Shown: positions 43,247 through 53,799, numbered from the stretch's first letter. The stretch is 64,000 nt of DNA from Candidatus Obscuribacterales bacterium (GCA_019752635.1 JAIELX010000008.1:165236-229235); one strand, 5' to 3'. Notes: generated from the sequence alone by a model not told the origin. Translations and numbers: made by a program.

Positions 43247-44425
43247 ATGCGCAAGAGTAGTCCCTGTTCCCGTTGGCTGACCGGCAGTTGCCTTGCCCTG
43301 GCTCTACTGTTTGGCTCATCGTGCAGTGTCCTCGTCTCGACGCCGACACTGGCGAAAGACGCGAAAAGAGACACGGTGGTTCAGTGCAACAACGATGGAG
43401 TCAATCATCTCAAAAAAGAAGAGTTTGACAAAGCGGCAGCAAAATTCATCGAGGCCTTAACATTAGCTCCCTCGTACTCTCTGGCTCGGTCCAATTTGGG
43501 AATCGCCTATAACAACTGGGGATTGAGCGTCGTCAAGAAAGATCCCCGCCTGGCACTCAAGTACTTTCACCTTGCAGTGTGGTTCAGTAGCGAAAAAGAA
43601 AAAGGCATTTCATCGCAAAATCTCGAATTTGCGCGCACCGAGATCTACAAAAACACAAAGTCATTCGACGCACTGGTTACAATTGCACGCGATTGTGCGA
43701 AGCGCGGCGACCACGCAGGCGCAATCTGGGAGTACAAACAGGCCCTGAAGCTCAAGGAAGACGATGTTGTTAGAGCCGAGCTGGAAAAGGTCCAATTACC
43801 GGAAGATTTGAAGCGCATTCTCGCTCCGCCGAGACCGGCGGACGTCGACTTCGGTCCCTACATGGCAGCCCTTCAAAAGAAGATAAAACGGCACTGGTTT
43901 CCACCGAAGCGCAATGCGTCAAAGCACGTCGTCGCAATTTTTCAGATTAACAGGGCCGGCCAACTAAAGAAGCTGAGACTTTCCAATTCGGACGGTGCCA
44001 AAGCGGATAAGGCAGCCCTGGCTGCCGTGAAGGATGCGGCGCCCTTTGACCGGTTGCCGGAGGGCGCTCCCGAGGTAGTCGACATTCAATTTACCTTCGA
44101 TTACAACATCTTTGATTCGTCCGACAAAAACAAAGTAGCCACCAAAGATGGCGCCACGAAGGAGAACGGAGAACAGAAAGCGAATCCGCGGGATTCAGAA
44201 CCGAAGGTCTCGGAAGGTGGCGACGGTAATGTCGGGAGTTCCAGCTCTTCCGAAATTTCTGAAGCCGTCGGCCCGGTTCGCGAGGCCAACGGCCCCTCAG
44301 GCACCGCAAGTCCAGCAAAGGAATCAGACTTGAGCAAGATCCTTTTATGGGCAATCCCCGGCGTCATAGGGTTCTTCGCCCTGGCCGGCATAGTAGCGTT
44401 CACAATGAGCAAACAGCGCGACTAG
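43247..44425 (+). CDS. TPR protein with TonB-C-like domain and C-terminal membrane helix
   Basis: The 392-residue protein has an N-terminal export signal (CLALALLFGSSCSVL; a lipoprotein cysteine is possible but the box is imperfect). Tetratricopeptide repeats lie at ~50-180 (FDKAAAKFIEALTLAPSYS, ALKYFHLAVWF). A TonB-C-like domain follows at ~200-285 (YMAALQKKIKRHWFPPK, VVAIFQINRAGQLKKLRL, AFDRLPEG-like). A polar linker leads to a C-terminal helix (ILLWAIPGVIGFFALAGIVAF) ending in basic residues. In TonB the membrane helix is N-terminal, so the order here is unusual. Function unknown. Confidence 0.7.
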   Translation: MRKSSPCSRWLTGSCLALALLFGSSCSVLVSTPTLAKDAKRDTVVQCNNDGVNHLKKEEFDKAAAKFIEALTLAPSYSLARSNLGIAYNNWGLSVVKKDPRLALKYFHLAVWFSSEKEKGISSQNLEFARTEIYKNTKSFDALVTIARDCAKRGDHAGAIWEYKQALKLKEDDVVRAELEKVQLPEDLKRILAPPRPADVDFGPYMAALQKKIKRHWFPPKRNASKHVVAIFQINRAGQLKKLRLSNSDGAKADKAALAAVKDAAPFDRLPEGAPEVVDIQFTFDYNIFDSSDKNKVATKDGATKENGEQKANPRDSEPKVSEGGDGNVGSSSSSEISEAVGPVREANGPSGTASPAKESDLSKILLWAIPGVIGFFALAGIVAFTMSKQRD

Positions 44426-44614
44426 CCTGGCTAATTTATCGCAACACTGCTTTAAAATCTCGATTCTCATGCAATCGCCTGAGCATGGCATGCCATAGTT
44501 CGATTGCAAGCACCTGAGACACTCTCTACTAATCCGCCTTAATCCAAACTCGCAGAAAGTAGATCCGCAAAGAAGAACCCCCTTTCGTTCCCCCACCCCG
44601 AACACGGGGCCGTT

Positions 44615-44645
44615 CGAGCGCCTTTCACAAGGCGCTCGTTTGTTT
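44615..44645 (+). terminator. Rho-independent terminator between the TonB-C-like gene and glutamate dehydrogenase
   Basis: A perfect 10-bp stem CGAGCGCCTT (44615-44624) and AAGGCGCTCG (44629-44638) with a TCAC loop is followed by TTTGTTT. It lies 70 bp before the glutamate dehydrogenase start, so it could also act as an attenuator if transcription begins upstream. Confidence 0.75.
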
Positions 44646-44702
44646 GGATTTCGCGTGAAACTACCACCGGCCGCGGGTATAACCGGCCCGAGTACATATT
44701 GA

Positions 44703-45986
<1,284 letters not shown>

Positions 45987-46033
45987 ACTCAGCACGTACA
46001 CGAATAAGTTTACGCAAGCTAAGGCAGAGACAC

Positions 46034-46068
46034 TAATGAAAACCCCGACAAACTAGAGGTTTTCATTA
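46034..46068 (+). terminator. Terminator-like inverted repeat after glutamate dehydrogenase
   Basis: TAATGAAAACC (46034-46044) pairs perfectly with GGTTTTCATTA (46058-46068), an 11-bp stem with a 13-base loop, 47 bp after the stop codon. No strong T-run follows, so termination strength is uncertain. Confidence 0.5.
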
Positions 46069-46146
46069 CGTGCAACCACATGCGGTGCAACAGTAAGGCA
46101 TGTGCTCGACAGCGACGCTGCCGTTGTCCATGTTATAAACCAGATC

Positions 46147-47427
46147 ATGCAAAACAAATTCTCCTCTAACAGGGCCCAATTCCTGACACTGTTCGCTGTC
46201 TTTGCCGTGCTCCTTTCATCTGCAGTCTTGTGCGCCTTGGCGCCAAACAAGGAAACCGGAATTAAAGAGCTGCCTATGCTTCAAGCGGCGGAGCCGCTTT
46301 CCCGGGACACAACAGGCACCCGTGCGCTAGCCGAACTCGTTGATGAGCACTGCGATTACGACGAGCTTGCTGATGAAATCGAGGGAGGACGAGATTCACA
46401 ACCTTCCGTTCTCAGCACGGAAGAAAAGAAAAGCGCCTCGCGAGATACCGCGCGGGAAAAACGCGCTCCGATAACGAAAGCTGTGGCGAAACGCATTCCA
46501 GTAAAAAACACGAGAATCACATCAAAGTACGGCATGCGCGTTCACCCGGTCACACGCAAACACAGGTTTCACAACGGTGTTGATTTTTCTGCCAAATTGA
46601 ATCAGCGCGTCTATTCCGTACTTGATGGAAAGGTAGTTCGTTGCGGACCGCGCGGCGCCCTGGGTATCGCCGTGGAAATCTATCACCCTGCCAAACGGAC
46701 AACCACTATATACGGTCACTTGAACAAAAAACTGGTGGCTTGCGGACAAACGGTCAAAGCAGGGCAGCCGATCGGTCTGTCCGGCACCACAGGTAGGTCA
46801 ACTGGCGTGCACCTGCATTTCATAGTCAAGCAACACGCTAAGACGGTTGAGCCACTGCGATTCCTGGCCAGCCTGCCAGGATACTTGCCCGGGCAGCAAT
46901 CAACTTCCAGCAACATTGCCAGCGCCGATGTTTCTTCGTCACACATTACGGAGACTTCCATCACAGGACTCGAAGCTCGCGCAGCCAGAAAGAAATCGCG
47001 CAGCACTGCCGCCGGCCAAACAAAACTGGACCAGCGCAAGCGCAATGCCGAAAAATATTCTGTTCGCAAACGTGAGCCGCATAGAACGCAGTTAGCCAGC
47101 GCCTCGACAAAACGAAAACACTCGGCGGGCTCCAACTCCCAAAAGATACTTTCGGGAACAGCGCTGGTAGCTAATGCAACCGTCAAGAACGAAAAAAGTA
47201 CCAAGCCGAGCGCTTTATCGCGCATAGCAGACGGCGCCAGGCTGGCGGCAGAAATGACGTCTGAGTTGGCTCATGCCAAGCAAGCGCTGTCAGTAGCACA
47301 ACGTCGCTCGGCCACAGACTCAATGCTCTACAACGAGGGTGCAATTAGCGCTCACGAAGCAACCAAAAGCAAACAAGCAGCAGATCTTCTGCAACAACGA
47401 GTCAATCAGTTAGAAAGACGCATCTAG
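46147..47427 (+). CDS. M23 (LytM-type) peptidoglycan endopeptidase
   Basis: The likely start is ATG 46147 (MQNKFSS); a GTG at 46102 would add 15 residues. One N-terminal helix (FLTLFAVFAVLLSSAVLCAL) is a signal or anchor. The LytM domain (~150-250) keeps all zinc ligands: H and D in FHNGVDFS and the HLHF motif, with YGHL and GLSGTTGRSTGVHLHF. It should cut peptide cross-links in the wall. The C-terminal ~170 residues are basic, then a coiled coil (LLQQRVNQLERRI), perhaps a targeting region. All catalytic residues are present, so it is not one of the degenerate activator homologues. Confidence 0.9.
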   Translation: MQNKFSSNRAQFLTLFAVFAVLLSSAVLCALAPNKETGIKELPMLQAAEPLSRDTTGTRALAELVDEHCDYDELADEIEGGRDSQPSVLSTEEKKSASRDTAREKRAPITKAVAKRIPVKNTRITSKYGMRVHPVTRKHRFHNGVDFSAKLNQRVYSVLDGKVVRCGPRGALGIAVEIYHPAKRTTTIYGHLNKKLVACGQTVKAGQPIGLSGTTGRSTGVHLHFIVKQHAKTVEPLRFLASLPGYLPGQQSTSSNIASADVSSSHITETSITGLEARAARKKSRSTAAGQTKLDQRKRNAEKYSVRKREPHRTQLASASTKRKHSAGSNSQKILSGTALVANATVKNEKSTKPSALSRIADGARLAAEMTSELAHAKQALSVAQRRSATDSMLYNEGAISAHEATKSKQAADLLQQRVNQLERRI

Positions 47428-47541
47428 CCCTGGCGGTTCGTTGCAGTCCGGCGTGCGTGAGCGCCCCGGAGCGCAGACATGCGAGCGCTTGCTGAACCGG
47501 ACAGCATGATATAGGATTGGTTCACTTACCCATGCGCCAAG

Positions 47542-49047
47542 ATGTCCGAAGACCAAGCTCAAGAGAAACCTGTCGTAAAGAAACAACCGCGGACTGAACC
47601 GGTTTCAATTTCACTTCCACGATTTCGAGCAGCACTGCTTTGCTTTGAAGCTGCTGTCGCTTTGATCCTGATAGCATCCATCTTGATCGGACAAGCACGC
47701 GGAGTCAATACCGTATTGGAAGCGGGCACGGTTTTAGGGCTCTTTCTTGTGCGAATGGCACTTGCTGCTGCGCAAACAAAATTCACAGGTAGAAAATGGT
47801 TGGCGATCCTGGAGTTTTTCCCCGCAATTTTTCTGCCTCGCTTCGGCTCCATCGATCCTTGCGCGGTGCCGATGATCCTATCGACATTGCGACTTAGAAT
47901 TTCACCAGTAAGACACAATACCGCCGCATTCATCGGAGTCTTCTTCGTGGTTCTGCGCGAGACACTTCTTTGTGAATCATGGTCCTCCTATGCTGCTATC
48001 GCATCCCTATCCCTTTCTATTCTGCTTGTCGCAATACCCGTCATTTTGTCCGTCCAGATCACAACTGCGCTGGAACGACTAGCGGCACGCAGAGTTCAAA
48101 CCACAGCAGAACATAAGCCCGTCGAGAGCATTCCGCAAATGACGGATACCAATGGATCGACAGCCGATACAGTTTCGACCTGCTTGAAGCGCGCGAGCGC
48201 TTGCCTTGGCGCCAGCGAGGAAGCTGGCGCGGACCAGGATCGAAATAGCGCGAAGGCCATTGAATACTTGCAAAAAGCTAAGTACTTGCTTGAAGTCGAC
48301 CTGGCAGCGGAACTGGCGCCAGAGCCCCCTCCGCTGCTGCTGAATCTTCCAGCCAATCTATTAAAAATAGACGTTAGGATCTCAATCCTCTTTACTGGAT
48401 TCTATCTAGTCCACACCTGGATAGTAGCGGGAGATCCGGCTCGCAATGCAGCGTTGCAAACAATCCTTCTTGTGGCCTCTTTGATAGCAGGCTTCCTGGG
48501 AGCAACCGGGCGTCCGCCGGGAAAGGAAGATATTTGCTACGGCGCTCGCATTCTGTTCATTACGCTTTTTACCATCGGCTCATTTGACTTGATTAACGGC
48601 GACCTTTTATTATTTCTGACCGCAGCGGAAATCTTCGTGCTTCTGGGCACTCAGCGCGGTATCATGCCGTTCCTTCTAGCTGAAGTGGCGTCGTTCGTAC
48701 CGCGCGGGACAGACCAGTTAATGGCCGCAGTCGCAAGCGGAAAGCTTTCTCTCTCGGACATAGGCTGGTTGTACGACTGGAACGGGCACGCTACAACCGC
48801 GTCCATAGTTGCGCTTTTAGGAGTCGGCAGCTACGCCTACGCGCGCATGCGTGAACCATCTCTTCAAGCGCAGCTCGAATCAACCAACGCCTCCGCTCTT
48901 CGAGTTACCGGAGAGGAAGCAGCATTGTTGAACAGTCACATCGAGCGAGCCATCGAACTAAGTCGCACGGACGCAACAGCAGCGGTTGACGCTATCAATC
49001 GCGCTTCGGATATAGCAATTTGTCCGCTTAAGAAAGAGCAATCCTAA
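47542..49047 (+). CDS. Unrecognised polytopic membrane protein
   Basis: The 501-residue protein has an N-terminal cytoplasmic tail, about five helices, a central soluble stretch (~200-265, a likely helical region with KAIEYLQKAKYLLE), and about five more helices (~280-440). The C-terminal helical tail repeats a similar motif (ALLNSHIERAIELSRTDATAA). No transporter or enzyme motif is seen. The two cytoplasmic helical segments look alike and may pair. The ATG at 47542 lacks a good ribosome site. It overlaps the convergent small gene by four bases. Confidence 0.65.
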   Translation: MSEDQAQEKPVVKKQPRTEPVSISLPRFRAALLCFEAAVALILIASILIGQARGVNTVLEAGTVLGLFLVRMALAAAQTKFTGRKWLAILEFFPAIFLPRFGSIDPCAVPMILSTLRLRISPVRHNTAAFIGVFFVVLRETLLCESWSSYAAIASLSLSILLVAIPVILSVQITTALERLAARRVQTTAEHKPVESIPQMTDTNGSTADTVSTCLKRASACLGASEEAGADQDRNSAKAIEYLQKAKYLLEVDLAAELAPEPPPLLLNLPANLLKIDVRISILFTGFYLVHTWIVAGDPARNAALQTILLVASLIAGFLGATGRPPGKEDICYGARILFITLFTIGSFDLINGDLLLFLTAAEIFVLLGTQRGIMPFLLAEVASFVPRGTDQLMAAVASGKLSLSDIGWLYDWNGHATTASIVALLGVGSYAYARMREPSLQAQLESTNASALRVTGEEAALLNSHIERAIELSRTDATAAVDAINRASDIAICPLKKEQS

Positions 49048-49379
49048 CGAGTTCGCACTTCGAGCTCGCGTACACGCTCCAAAGAATCACCGGCAAGTTC
49101 CTGCGCGCGCTCTAGAGCCAAGGATGCTAGCCCGGGATCTCTGGACTTTAGTTTCCGCGCCACATTCAATTGCACACACAAACACGCAAGTGTTTGCCCG
49201 GTGTCCATTGCAGTTTGCCGATCTTTACGTACAAGATCTTTCGTTTGTCGCAATTCTTGAATGAGCTTTTCACGTTGCTGCCTGATTTTTTGCAAGCTGC
49301 GACTCAACCAAAGATTGCCGACCAGAGATAGCGCAATCACTGCGACCACCATGTATTCAGAAATACTTAACTCGAACAT
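49044..49379 (-). CDS. Small membrane-anchored coiled-coil protein
   Basis: The 111-residue product starts at ATG 49379 (MFELSISEYM). One N-terminal helix (YMVVAVIALSLVGNLWLS) is followed by a long charged coiled coil (LQKIRQQREKLIQELRQTK) and a helical tail. No family is recognised. It converges with the polytopic protein gene and the stop codons overlap. Confidence 0.55.
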   Translation of the reverse strand: MFELSISEYMVVAVIALSLVGNLWLSRSLQKIRQQREKLIQELRQTKDLVRKDRQTAMDTGQTLACLCVQLNVARKLKSRDPGLASLALERAQELAGDSLERVRELEVRTR

Positions 49380-49653
49380 CTTACTAGCCAAGCCGTGCCG
49401 ATACTTCGATCCTAAACCCGAAAAGCGCTGATGCCCCCTGACTTAAGTCATCAGCTTGGTGGATCGTAGCGTGACCAACCGCTGCTGTACAGAACGCAAC
49501 CGAGCATCCGCGCGGCGCCTGACCGCTCAAGCCGCTAGCACCCGGAATTAGCAGAGACCATTGCACCCGCAGCAATCGCAGGGAAGGATCGATAATTGTA
49601 AGCGCTCATAAGACGATCGACACTTCGGCGCGGTACCGAGGGGCGGCGCGGAC

Positions 49654-50520
49654 TCAGTGCGATGCGCTGCCGGGGACTAATTCCTCATTCGGCCCGGACA
49701 AAGACACAAGCTTGCCATCGGCCAGTTGAAAAACAGGATTTAAAACCGTCCCCTTCTTGACTTGCCAGTGCTTAAATCGGCCACGACGCACCACCAGCAG
49801 TTTCACTTCCGCCTCCCGCAGGCGAGGCAACTGAGAAGCAAAATTGGATGCAGGCAGACGGCTACCGTCGGCCATAATCACCATGCCTGCGTCCAATGGT
49901 CGCAAATACTTGCGCTCGGCGGGCGCCAGCAAAGGCATGTAGTGGTCCGCCATAAACTTTTCAGTGTCCGCTCTGTTGTCCGGAGGCTTAACGACACCCG
50001 CGCCCAGTTCGGGACGCAATCGAATCGCTAACTCACGCGTAAAGTTCGGCGCAGGATCGGCACAAAACTTCTTCAGGTCTTCTACTTTGACCGCATGGCC
50101 GAATGCCATATCGAGAGGCAAGAAATAAGGACTATAAGACTTAGGATCGAACTGCACTTTAATGTTAACTTGCCGGCTCTCCGGTTTTTCCCAGGGCAAG
50201 TTGCCGCCTGGATTTTTCACACGAGTCGGCACCGGCGTTTGACTCATTTCGCCAACCTTTAACGGGTGGCCGAACGCGAACGCCAGATTATCCGGTTCAC
50301 CCGACTCATACTTAATAAAAGCGACATAGCCACCACGGGGTTGACAGCCACAAGTGTTGTCGCCGAATTGTAAAACCGTCTGTCTTTCGTCGCCGGATTG
50401 AAGAATTTTCAGAAATCTCGCGGCTTCCTCCTGCGGCTGCTCGGAAGTCAGCGTGGACAGAACCACGTTGAGGGTCAGTATCAGCACAGCTAGCAGTACT
50501 AGATTCCGGAGATATGACAC
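49654..50520 (-). CDS. Unrecognised exported or anchored protein
   Basis: The 288-residue protein begins with a hydrophobic segment (YLRNLVLLAVLILTLNVVLS) acting as signal or anchor; the rest is extracytoplasmic. A short CGCQ motif (residues ~57-60) near a QFGD stretch may bind metal or form a disulfide, but no family is recognised. Two similar elements, AFAFGHPLKVGEM and MAFGHAVKVEDL, suggest an internal duplication. The start is a GTG with a weak ribosome site. Confidence 0.6.
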   Translation of the reverse strand: MSYLRNLVLLAVLILTLNVVLSTLTSEQPQEEAARFLKILQSGDERQTVLQFGDNTCGCQPRGGYVAFIKYESGEPDNLAFAFGHPLKVGEMSQTPVPTRVKNPGGNLPWEKPESRQVNIKVQFDPKSYSPYFLPLDMAFGHAVKVEDLKKFCADPAPNFTRELAIRLRPELGAGVVKPPDNRADTEKFMADHYMPLLAPAERKYLRPLDAGMVIMADGSRLPASNFASQLPRLREAEVKLLVVRRGRFKHWQVKKGTVLNPVFQLADGKLVSLSGPNEELVPGSASH

Positions 50521-50644
50521 GACTTACTTGACCACTTGAACTGGATCTAACAATGCTTTTACTTTCGCTTTGCTTGCCCGTCGAAATCCGTTTACTCGGG
50601 CGTGTTACATTGAATTCAGTCTAGCACGCAAGCGAGAACGCACC

Positions 50645-52069
50645 ATGATTAAAGTAGCTGATCCGATACTAATCACGTTCATTATCACGAGCATATCGGG
50701 TTTCTTCTTGCGCTTCATCAAAGACGGTGTGTGGAAGCAACTGTCGGTGAAACCGCTCATGCAAAGGTTTCCGCTCTTCGCATCGATCATGCTACCGTTC
50801 ATCGGATTGTTCGTCGTAGGGCAACAGTTCGGCGTAGCCGCAGCGGCCGGTCTACCCTACTTCGGCGGAGCAATTTTGCTTTCGTACTTGCTAGGCGCAC
50901 TGAATCTGCCCTCATACTTGCGTGGCATCCTCTTGCTAGCAGCAAGCGTAGCGTTGACTCAGTTCGGCGCCGCCGACGCCAACATCATCGGGCTCGGTTC
51001 TGCGTTGACAGGACTGCTGGCTCATAAGCTCATCGAAAATCTATCATTCACGCCCGAATCATCGTTCGATGATGCTCTACCGCCGCTAATTTGGTTGTCC
51101 ACTGTCATGTGGGTAACAAGCGTTCACGGCGTTGGTGATGCAGCTGTCATGCAGGCTAGCACAGTGCTCGGAATCATCTCCGTTTCACTTGCGTTGCGAT
51201 TTGTTCAAGGACCCATTCTTGGCGCCAAGCACAACGAGAACTTGAAACGAGTCATGCTCTCCACCACGGGCGGACTGTTCGTATTGCTTGTGTTGCTCAA
51301 GGGGCTAGCTGCGGTCAACTACACCAACCTTGCCTGGTTGTGTGGCTCCGGGTATCTCCTTACTTATCTGTTCAAAGATGTCGATGTCGAAAATAGATAC
51401 AGCATTCCCTCACACCAGGCAGTTAAGATGCTAATTCTCGTCGGCATACTGACGGTCGTTGCCACGCGTTTCTTCGGTACATTCGGTCTTCTGGCGTTAG
51501 CCCCGGTGGCCATGGTTGCTCCTGTAACGTCCGCGGCGCTCATTCCCGGCATCTTCTGGGCCAGTCGCGCGCTGTTGCAAGTGTTCGTCCAAAATTACAA
51601 CACGAACGTCACTGGCATCAACTTGACCCACCAATACACCGGAGCGGCAATGTATGCGGGCTTTCTTCTTGCCGTCGTACTGACTATCTTTTTCCGCGAA
51701 TTCAAAGATCGCCGCGTACTCCTCACAATCATGACCGGGACAGCAATAGTCGTTCCAGTCATGTCCAACTTCGTGTTACACGCCGAACCTACCTGCAGCT
51801 TGCTTGTATCGACTACGGTGGCAGCAATTCTGATGGCGGTCATGGCGCCCTCACTGCTAAAGGACGAAGTCAAAGGCGTCGAGAATCTAGCACTGCTTCC
51901 CGCGCTCATGGTTGGCTCAGGGCTAACCAGCAGCGGACTTCTGACTGCAGGACTCGAATCTACCATCGACGTAAAAACGGCCGTTTTGAGTTACGGAATT
52001 TTGTTTGTATTAGCCCTCACCTTAGGCTACTGGTGGATGTTCCAGCGAGGCAAGAAAGCGCCCGCCTGA
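50645..52069 (+). CDS. Unrecognised polytopic membrane protein, about twelve helices
   Basis: The start at ATG 50645 (MIKVADPILITFIITS) gives 474 residues of nearly continuous membrane helices with short loops. Features such as VLLTIMTGTAIVVPVMSNFVLHA and LLPALMVGSGLTSSGLLTAG resemble secondary transporters, but no family signature is clear. The length and even helix spacing would suit a transporter. No cotranscribed gene helps to name a substrate. Confidence 0.65.
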   Translation: MIKVADPILITFIITSISGFFLRFIKDGVWKQLSVKPLMQRFPLFASIMLPFIGLFVVGQQFGVAAAAGLPYFGGAILLSYLLGALNLPSYLRGILLLAASVALTQFGAADANIIGLGSALTGLLAHKLIENLSFTPESSFDDALPPLIWLSTVMWVTSVHGVGDAAVMQASTVLGIISVSLALRFVQGPILGAKHNENLKRVMLSTTGGLFVLLVLLKGLAAVNYTNLAWLCGSGYLLTYLFKDVDVENRYSIPSHQAVKMLILVGILTVVATRFFGTFGLLALAPVAMVAPVTSAALIPGIFWASRALLQVFVQNYNTNVTGINLTHQYTGAAMYAGFLLAVVLTIFFREFKDRRVLLTIMTGTAIVVPVMSNFVLHAEPTCSLLVSTTVAAILMAVMAPSLLKDEVKGVENLALLPALMVGSGLTSSGLLTAGLESTIDVKTAVLSYGILFVLALTLGYWWMFQRGKKAPA

Positions 52070-52127
52070 GCAAATTTTCTCGATTTAGTTACCGCAGGAT
52101 CCCGAACTCATTGCCCTCGAAATCAGA

Positions 52128-52143
52128 CACGGGGTACCCCGTG
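52128..52143. promoter_or_regulatory. Perfect 16-bp palindrome upstream of the NarL-type gene
   Basis: CACGGGGTACCCCGTG is fully palindromic without a loop, 136 bp before the regulator start at 52279. As DNA it could be an operator; as RNA it cannot fold tightly without opening the centre. No partner copy is seen nearby. Confidence 0.35.
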
Positions 52144-52278
52144 GGTAGAATGACTGCAACCAAATGCAACGCTCTTTGGAGGGATGTGACAGAGATGAGT
52201 CCGGGCTAACATTAAAGAGGTGGAAATTACATTCGCTGGACGGTCTCTCGTCCGGCGGCTGTATGGGAGAGTACGTCA

Positions 52279-52959
52279 ATGTCAGAAAAAATAACTGTGC
52301 TCGTCGGCGAGCACTGTGACTTCATTGCGCTTGGTTTGGCGGCGCTTTTGGAACGGCAGGGATTTACAATTGCAGCGGTTGCAAAAAGTGCCGAAACGGT
52401 GATCAGCCTCATTGAAGAGAAGGCACCGGATGTTGCTTTACTAAGCATGAGACTTCCGGGCTTAAAAGATTCGGAAGCGATAAAGAAACTCCGATGCATT
52501 GCACCGCAATTGAAAATCGTACTGATTGCAGAACTCGAAAACACCGACGATGCCTACGAAGCACTTATGGCAAGGGCAGAAGGACTTTGTTTTAAGGATA
52601 TGGATAGCGCACAATTGTCCTCGGTCATTCGCGGCGTTCATCACGGCGGTTGCTGGATTGACCGCCGTGCAGCAACACAGCTAATGAACTTCATTCAAAA
52701 ACCTCCTACAATTCCCGCCCCGGTGACACCGCCCCCCAAGGTGCGCTCCGGCGGACTTTCGGACCGTGAGCGCGAGGTTCTGCAGTTGGTTGTGGAAGGG
52801 TTGAACAATTCAAGCATTGCCACAAAACTGTGCTTGAGCATTGATACAGTGAAATCGCACAAAAAGCGCATATTCGAAAAGCTCGAAGTAAAAGATCGAA
52901 CGGAAGCCGCGGTTAAAGCTATTCGAACGGGCATTGTTCAACTGACCACAGTGCATTAG
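52279..52959 (+). CDS. NarL/FixJ-family regulator with a pseudo-receiver
   Basis: The 226-residue protein has a receiver-like domain (1-125) and a LuxR-type helix-turn-helix (LSDREREVLQLVVEGLNN, then TVKSHKKRIFEKLEV, ~158-205). The acidic pocket that normally reads VDDH is GEHCD, and the phospho-acceptor aspartate is replaced by S56 (VALLSMRLPG); K106 is retained. It therefore cannot be phosphorylated in the standard way and probably responds to a ligand or protein, or is constitutive. A GGGAGAG site precedes the ATG. It is monocistronic, closed by a strong terminator. Confidence 0.9.
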   Translation: MSEKITVLVGEHCDFIALGLAALLERQGFTIAAVAKSAETVISLIEEKAPDVALLSMRLPGLKDSEAIKKLRCIAPQLKIVLIAELENTDDAYEALMARAEGLCFKDMDSAQLSSVIRGVHHGGCWIDRRAATQLMNFIQKPPTIPAPVTPPPKVRSGGLSDREREVLQLVVEGLNNSSIATKLCLSIDTVKSHKKRIFEKLEVKDRTEAAVKAIRTGIVQLTTVH

Positions 52960-52975
52960 CGGGTTCGCTCAAAAG

Positions 52976-53024
52976 CAAAGTCAAGACGCTGCCGCAAACC
53001 AGCGGGAGCGTCTTGACTTTGTTG
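52976..53024 (+). terminator. Strong terminator with nested hairpin
   Basis: A perfect 15-bp stem CAAAGTCAAGACGCT (52976-52990) and AGCGTCTTGACTTTG (53007-53021) encloses an inner CCGC/GCGG stem (52992-52995 and 53002-53005). It is followed by a short T-rich end. It starts 17 bp after the regulator's stop codon. Confidence 0.8.
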
Positions 53025-53077
53025 CGGCAAAATCACCCGATTGCGATGTTGTGCCGGCGCGCCAATATGATAATGTG

Positions 53078-53782
53078 ATGGCGCGCGATTCTCAGTGGGA
53101 GGCCAAAGTGTTCGAACGCTTCACCGAAAAAGCAATCAAAGCGATTGTACTTGCTCAGCAAGAGTGTCGACGCTACAGCCACAACTCTGTTGGCTCGGAA
53201 CACATGCTTCTTGGATTAATAAGCGAAGGATCAGGCACTGCGGCACTTGTCCTAAAATCGAAAGTCAACGTTCGCGAACTGCGAGACAAAGTTGAGACGC
53301 TCGTTGGCAGAGGAATGTCTCCCCCCCAAATTGAGATTCCGTTTACTCCGCGCGTCAAAGCATCACTGCAACGAGCGACCGAGATTAGCGACGAATTGAA
53401 TCACCCGGAAGTAGATACCGGACATATTCTTTTCGCGCTACTTCCATCGGACAACATCGATGAGAATGCGGGTTCAGTCGCAGCCAGAGCATTGGAAGAC
53501 CTAGGAATCGACTGCGCCGAGCTTCGATTGCAAGTTCTGGAAATGGTAAAGAATCCCCGGGAAGAGCCAACCCGCACGCTCAACGCAGACGAGTTAGTTT
53601 TTTCACCGCTGGAAAACGGAAGCGTATTCTGTCCGCACTGCAAAGAATCAATCAGGCCCGGCGCGTCGGTTTGCCGCCACTGCAGACGCAACCCCGCCGA
53701 CACTTACAAACGCTGCAGTTCTTGTGCCGAATGGATTATTGAAGTGGCGACAACTTGCCGTTTCTGTACAAACAAGCAATAA
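53078..53782 (+). CDS. Clp N-domain protein with zinc ribbons, no ATPase
   Basis: The 234-residue protein starts at ATG 53078 (MARDSQWEAKVFERF). Two Clp repeats span ~8-150: FTEKAIKAIVLAQQECRR with VGSEHMLLGLI, and RVKASLQRATEISDELNH with VDTGHILFALL. This is the substrate- and adaptor-binding domain of ClpC. Instead of AAA+ modules it ends in two zinc ribbons (CPHC...CRHC and CSSC...CRFC, ~180-232). Stand-alone Clp-N proteins may act as adaptors or decoys for Clp proteases; with zinc ribbons this is uncommon. Role inferred, not shown. Confidence 0.85.
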   Translation: MARDSQWEAKVFERFTEKAIKAIVLAQQECRRYSHNSVGSEHMLLGLISEGSGTAALVLKSKVNVRELRDKVETLVGRGMSPPQIEIPFTPRVKASLQRATEISDELNHPEVDTGHILFALLPSDNIDENAGSVAARALEDLGIDCAELRLQVLEMVKNPREEPTRTLNADELVFSPLENGSVFCPHCKESIRPGASVCRHCRRNPADTYKRCSSCAEWIIEVATTCRFCTNKQ

Positions 53783-53799
53783 ACCATCGTAAAAATAGA

